Below, in pieces: positions 34,283 to 38,055 of a DNA stretch of 38,055 nt (its first letter is position 1; each line of letters begins with the position of its first letter). Source of the stretch: Porogramme epimiltina (taxonomy: Eukaryota > Basidiomycota > Agaricomycetes > Polyporales > Polyporaceae); contig FTLJ01000678.1 in NCBI GenBank assembly GCA_900155495.1, positions 1 through 38,055 of the forward strand, given 5' to 3'. The notes under the pieces were generated by a model, which was not told the origin of the DNA, searched no databases, and worked only from the letters and a program-made list of their open reading frames with translations. The position numbers and the translations under genes are program-made.

Positions 34283-35494
34283 CGCGGTCGTGATTCATTC
34301 ATTACTTATTGCTGGCCCGTAGGTGTTTGTTTGAGCCCGGGGCTAGCGTTCGCTCGCTACTACACATCGTAATTTTAGTACATAGCTTCGATAGTCTACA
34401 GTATGTATTTTGGATATCGTCCGATGTCATCAAATGTCCTAATGCGGCGAATGGGGACAACATTGAAAGTCCCATGGTGCGCGGCCAGGGATTCTACGGC
34501 TCGCTCCAAGTTGCGTAGCTCACACGTCTATTTCAGCACATGATGGACTGTTTGCGTCATGCGCACAATGGGTGGAGAGGCTCTTCAGACGCCATACATA
34601 GCTTCTCGGCACGCTGAAACTGCCAATGACATATTGGCAGTGTATTTCGTGGTCAAGGCCACGCCGCTTGGGCGTATGAGACCAGTGAGGGAAAACCGCT
34701 TGGGCGCAGCTGGGCGCACGCCATGTCGGTCCCATCAGCCTCGGCATGCATGTCTGCGCATCGCTCCGGTAAGAAGTCTAGATTCCAGAAGGGGAGCGAA
34801 CAATTGATGCACAGTAGATGTGTCCTCAGGCCTCCGATTCTTACTCTTCGAAAGTTACTTGACGTTCTGAAGAGTACGGGTATGCCGTGAGGAGGCTGAC
34901 ATCCGGCTCCGGGAGACTGCAGCTGTGCGATCAAACAAGAGTTGACTGCATACAATAAATCTGCGGCGTAAGCGAATTCAGACCACAAGAAGATCTACAC
35001 GTACAGGAAGCTGACAACGCTGTCAGCGGGCATCGATGGAGGCTAAAGGACTTGGCAACCGAAGGCGTTGTTCTGCCATGCCAGATGCAGCGGGCATTGC
35101 TGAATCGAGACACTGGGCGCTGTTGTGGACACTCGCCGACCCTAACGCCGTACGTGGCGTGCCCGCCGCCGTAGTGGAGCTTGAAGTGGCTCTTATTGGC
35201 TGTGGGCACCCCTGGGTGTACGAGCGATGAAGAGAGCGGTGAACAGGCGTCGGGAGGTGCGACGCCGACGCGGGGCGCGCTCCCGAGACGCAAGCAGGCG
35301 CCGGAGCCGACGCCGAGAAGCCTCAGACACCCCTGACGGCCTGCACGCGCTCACAGCCACGCCCCCTCGCGCGCAGGTACATATGCAACTCCACCCGCCG
35401 CCATGCGCGCCGCGTTCCCCTCTCCTCTCCCCGCGCACCCCGCGTCCCTAACACCTTCTTTCTCCGCGCCCCGGACCGCGCCTGCGTCGCCCCC
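34283..35494. other. Intergenic between the two aspartic-peptidase genes
   Basis: About 1.2 kb. No gene is supported. A short direct repeat CCGCTTGGGCG occurs twice (near 34665 and 34699). The right-hand 250 bp becomes GC-rich and presumably holds the promoter of the downstream gene. Confidence 0.45.
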
Positions 35495-37270
35495 ATGAAG
35501 CTGCTCGCGCCGGCGTTCGTGTTCTACCTCTCGTGCCTCCTCGACGACGCGCACGCGGCGCGCTTCTCCTCCCGCGGCCGCGTTGGAGGGTTCGGCGGCG
35601 GGCTGGCGCGCCGGGCGAGCATCTCGGGGACGCCGGACCTGTCGAACGAGGGGAACCTGCAGTATCAGACGAACATCACCCTGAACGGGCAGCAGTTCCA
35701 GGTGCTGCTCGACACCGGGAGGTACGCCGTGCCACTTCTTCCACTGGGATGTTCGTTCTGATCGGATGGGTGCTCTTGTACGCTAGTTCGGACTTGGCCG
35801 TGAACGGCGAGGTGCAGGGGGCGAAGGACACAGGAAAGACGGGGGAGGTGAACTACGCGATCGGGTCGACAAAGGGTGCGTGTATGCGGGAAGCTTCGTA
35901 CGTGGGACGAGGCTGACTGGCGTATTACCGGCGTAGGTCCGATTAAGACCGCCACGCTAGAGTTCGAGGGATTCACGGTGAATAACCAGGTGTTCAGTGA
36001 GTTTTTCACCTCGGGTTTAAAGCAGCTTCTAACGCCGAGGCGGAAACACAGTCGAACAGACTGTGGATAGCACCCACACAGAGGGCAGCGGCATCATTGG
36101 CCTCGGCCCCAATGCTGCATCGAACATCGAGGACGAGATCAACAATTCGTCTGGAGATGCCCCCCTTGACCGCATATTCCGACAAAATATGACCACACCG
36201 AACTATATCACCATCCTTCTAGGCCGCGCAAACGACCCCACGGACACGTTCCCCGGCGACTTCACCATTGGGGAGACCGTGGACCCGTATGGCAATATTA
36301 CGAGCCAGCCCAAGCTTGACGCGAATAGGAATGGGCAGCATTGGACCGCGCTCATGGACAAGAACGGGATTATTGGGCCTGACGGGAACAGGATTAACAC
36401 GACGAAGCACGCGACGGGGAATAGGCTGAACGTAATGTTCGATTCGGGCTACACGTTCCCCCAGGTGTCTACGTGAGCTCTCTTTACGTGGGTGTGCTAA
36501 TTCCGTTCGCTGACGTCTCCGTGCAGCAACATCGCGAACAATATCTATGGCCGCGTTCCCGGAGCGAAGCTGGCGAACGTGTCTGGAGCTTCGACGCCGA
36601 TTTGGACCTTGCCGTGCACGACTGAACTCAACATCTCATTCGTGTTCAGCAATGTCGTCTACCCCGTCCACCCCCTAGACACCGTTACAGATATCCTGAA
36701 GGGCCCGGATGACGACAGCGGCAACCCCACCTGCGTCGGCGCGTTCCAGCCCATCACCATCGACCACAGCGGCTTCGACATCATCCTGGGCATGTCGTTC
36801 CGTAAGTGTCCGCGCGGTTTACGCATGTACGACTCCACTCACCGCGACGCATGGCAGTCCGGAATGCATACATCCTCATCAACTTCGGCGACTTCGTCGA
36901 CGGCGCGCTCGCCAAGGTCGGGGACCCGTACATCCAGCTGCTCTCTATCACCGAGATGACGGAGGCGCACAACGACTTCGTGCAGGTCCGCCTGGGCGGC
37001 GTCGACCGCGCGGACTCGCTCAAGCTGCTCCCTGCGATCCCCGACAATGACAGCGACAGCGACGACGACGACGACAACAACAGCGAGGACTGGGTGCACA
37101 AGTACCTCCCGTACATCATCGCCGGCAGCGTCACGGCGGGCGTCCTCATCCTCATCCTCATTGTCTCTGCGTCGTACCGCTCGTCGCGGAAGACGAGGTA
37201 CCGTCGTCTGCACGACCCGGCACCCATTGGGTTGCCCTCCCAGCAACCGACACCTGCACAGCGGTACTAG
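35495..37270 (+). CDS. Membrane-anchored pepsin-like aspartic peptidase, catalytic residues intact
   Basis: Six exons: 35495-35721, 35787-35875, 35937-35996, 36052-36472, 36527-36801 and 36858-37270, encoding 494 residues. A signal peptide (about 1-21, ending DDAHA) precedes an A1-family fold. Catalytic Asp73 lies in VLLDTGSSDLAV and Asp256 in VMFDSGYTF. A flap-type Tyr99 lies in NYAIGSTKG. IIGLGPN and CVGAFQP with ILGMSFLRNAYILINFG complete the C-lobe. The segment between the first Asp motif and the flap is some 20 residues shorter than in pepsin, and the usual Trp after SSDL is Ala. After the peptidase domain comes an acidic stalk (DNDSDSDDDDD, about 420-434), a transmembrane helix (about 441-463) and a short basic tail. 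The enzyme would face the outside or a vacuolar/Golgi lumen. Sequence alone does not give its substrate. It is the paralogue of the gene at 31675. Confidence 0.88.
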
Positions 37271-38055
37271 GCACCGTATCTCTGACCATCTACGCTTTCG
37301 TTGGGCCCGTGCTTCATCTCATCTCCTTGTACATCTCCTGGAGGCATCATCGTTGTTGGCTTGCTCTCGCATCACGGACACCGTCGCACATCTTATCATA
37401 CTAGCTATGGCATTGACACACATACGTATACTCGCATAAGTTATACCACCGCACCTGGTGCACACACAATACAATCGGACTGCCTTGAACGTCGAACAAT
37501 GGCGCGGGCAGCGCGCGGCGAGACCCGGCCGACCTCACCCTTATCCGACGCCACGCGCCCCACCCGCGACCGTTCATCCGGATCGGGCACGTCTCCACGT
37601 CCGGCGGCGAGCGGCCGCGCACGACACACGTGTCGGCCACCCGAGGGCGACCGCGCGGGCGACCGAACTGCGGGCGGGGCTTGGGGGCGCCTCGCGGGTC
37701 CGGTGTGGACCGGAGGGAAGACAATTGACGGGCGACTCACCTGCTGGGACCGCGGAGGGGGGCCCGCGCAGCGCGGGGACGGGCGGCGGCGCCGGGGGAG
37801 GAAGCGGGCTGGGGGCGGTCTAGGCACGGGCGGCGATCAGCGATGGGGCACAGGGGTTCTGGGACGGACGCGCCGGGGCCGTCCGCGGGCGACGGGCGGC
37901 GAGGGCGAGGGCGAGGCGGTGACGGGCGAGGCGGCGGCCGGGGCCGGGGCCGGGCGTGACGCTGGCGGTGGTGGTGGTTGGTGGAGGTGGTGGTGGAGGT
38001 GGTGCCGCGGACAATGGGCGTGACGGGCGCGGGGGAGGGGGGCAGGGGCAGAGAA
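37271..38055. other. 3' flank of the peptidase gene and very GC-rich right end
   Basis: The first 200 bp is the 3' region of the peptidase gene. From about 37500 to the end the plus strand becomes extremely G-rich with GGC/GGA/GGT runs. Open frames here are low-complexity on both strands with no recognisable domain. It may be the edge of a gene or promoter continuing beyond the window; I cannot support a call. Confidence 0.4.

Noticed and set aside
37301..38023. A 240-codon plus-strand open frame at the right end
   Set aside because: It is almost entirely Gly/Arg/Ala low complexity from G-rich DNA, has no domain, and starts inside the 3' flank of the peptidase gene.

Overview
The window is nuclear DNA from a filamentous basidiomycete, most likely a GC-rich Agaricomycete. 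Genes are cut by many short introns (mostly 50-65 nt, GT-AG), codons are strongly G/C-ending, and nearly every protein is a recognisable fungal or eukaryotic orthologue. There are no bacterial operons, and no CRISPR, rRNA or convincing tRNA genes. I built the gene models by hand, joining exons at GT-AG sites that keep phase and restore conserved protein motifs.

Layout. Positions 1-10688 carry four plus-strand genes: the 3' end of a ureidoglycolate lyase gene (allantoin catabolism), MRI1 (methionine salvage), a secreted GH23 lysozyme-like enzyme, and PPT1 (TPR-containing Ser/Thr phosphatase 5). An A/T-richer stretch with no recognisable gene (10689-13023) separates these from four minus-strand genes at 13024-26268: U2SURP/SR140 (splicing), vigilin/SCP160 (multi-KH RNA binding), ERO1 (oxidative folding in the ER), and a membrane protein of a fungal family with no known function. 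A divergent intergenic region (26269-28247) leads to plus-strand MET3 (ATP sulfurylase) and then a tandem pair of membrane-anchored pepsin-like genes (31675-34282 and 35495-37270).

Most genes are housekeeping functions that merely sit side by side. MRI1 and MET3 both belong to sulfur metabolism, but 24 kb separates them and nothing indicates co-regulation. The only clear local relationship is the tandem aspartic-peptidase pair. All five introns match in position and phase. The second copy keeps both catalytic Asp motifs and the flap Tyr. The first has lost them and gained a long proline-rich cytosolic tail, so it looks like a membrane pseudo-peptidase with a new role.

The most unusual sequence observations are: (1) a 5-nt micro-exon in PPT1 needed to restore the conserved Met-Cys-Glu-Leu-Leu-Trp motif; (2) the pseudo-peptidase/peptidase pair; (3) a perfect 11-bp inverted repeat enclosing two further hairpins inside the one oversized intron of the vigilin gene; (4) a nine-unit Asp-x-Asp-Gly-x-Pro repeat at the end of U2SURP; (5) an ERO1 that ends in Lys-Ser-Glu-Leu, close to an ER-retrieval signal.
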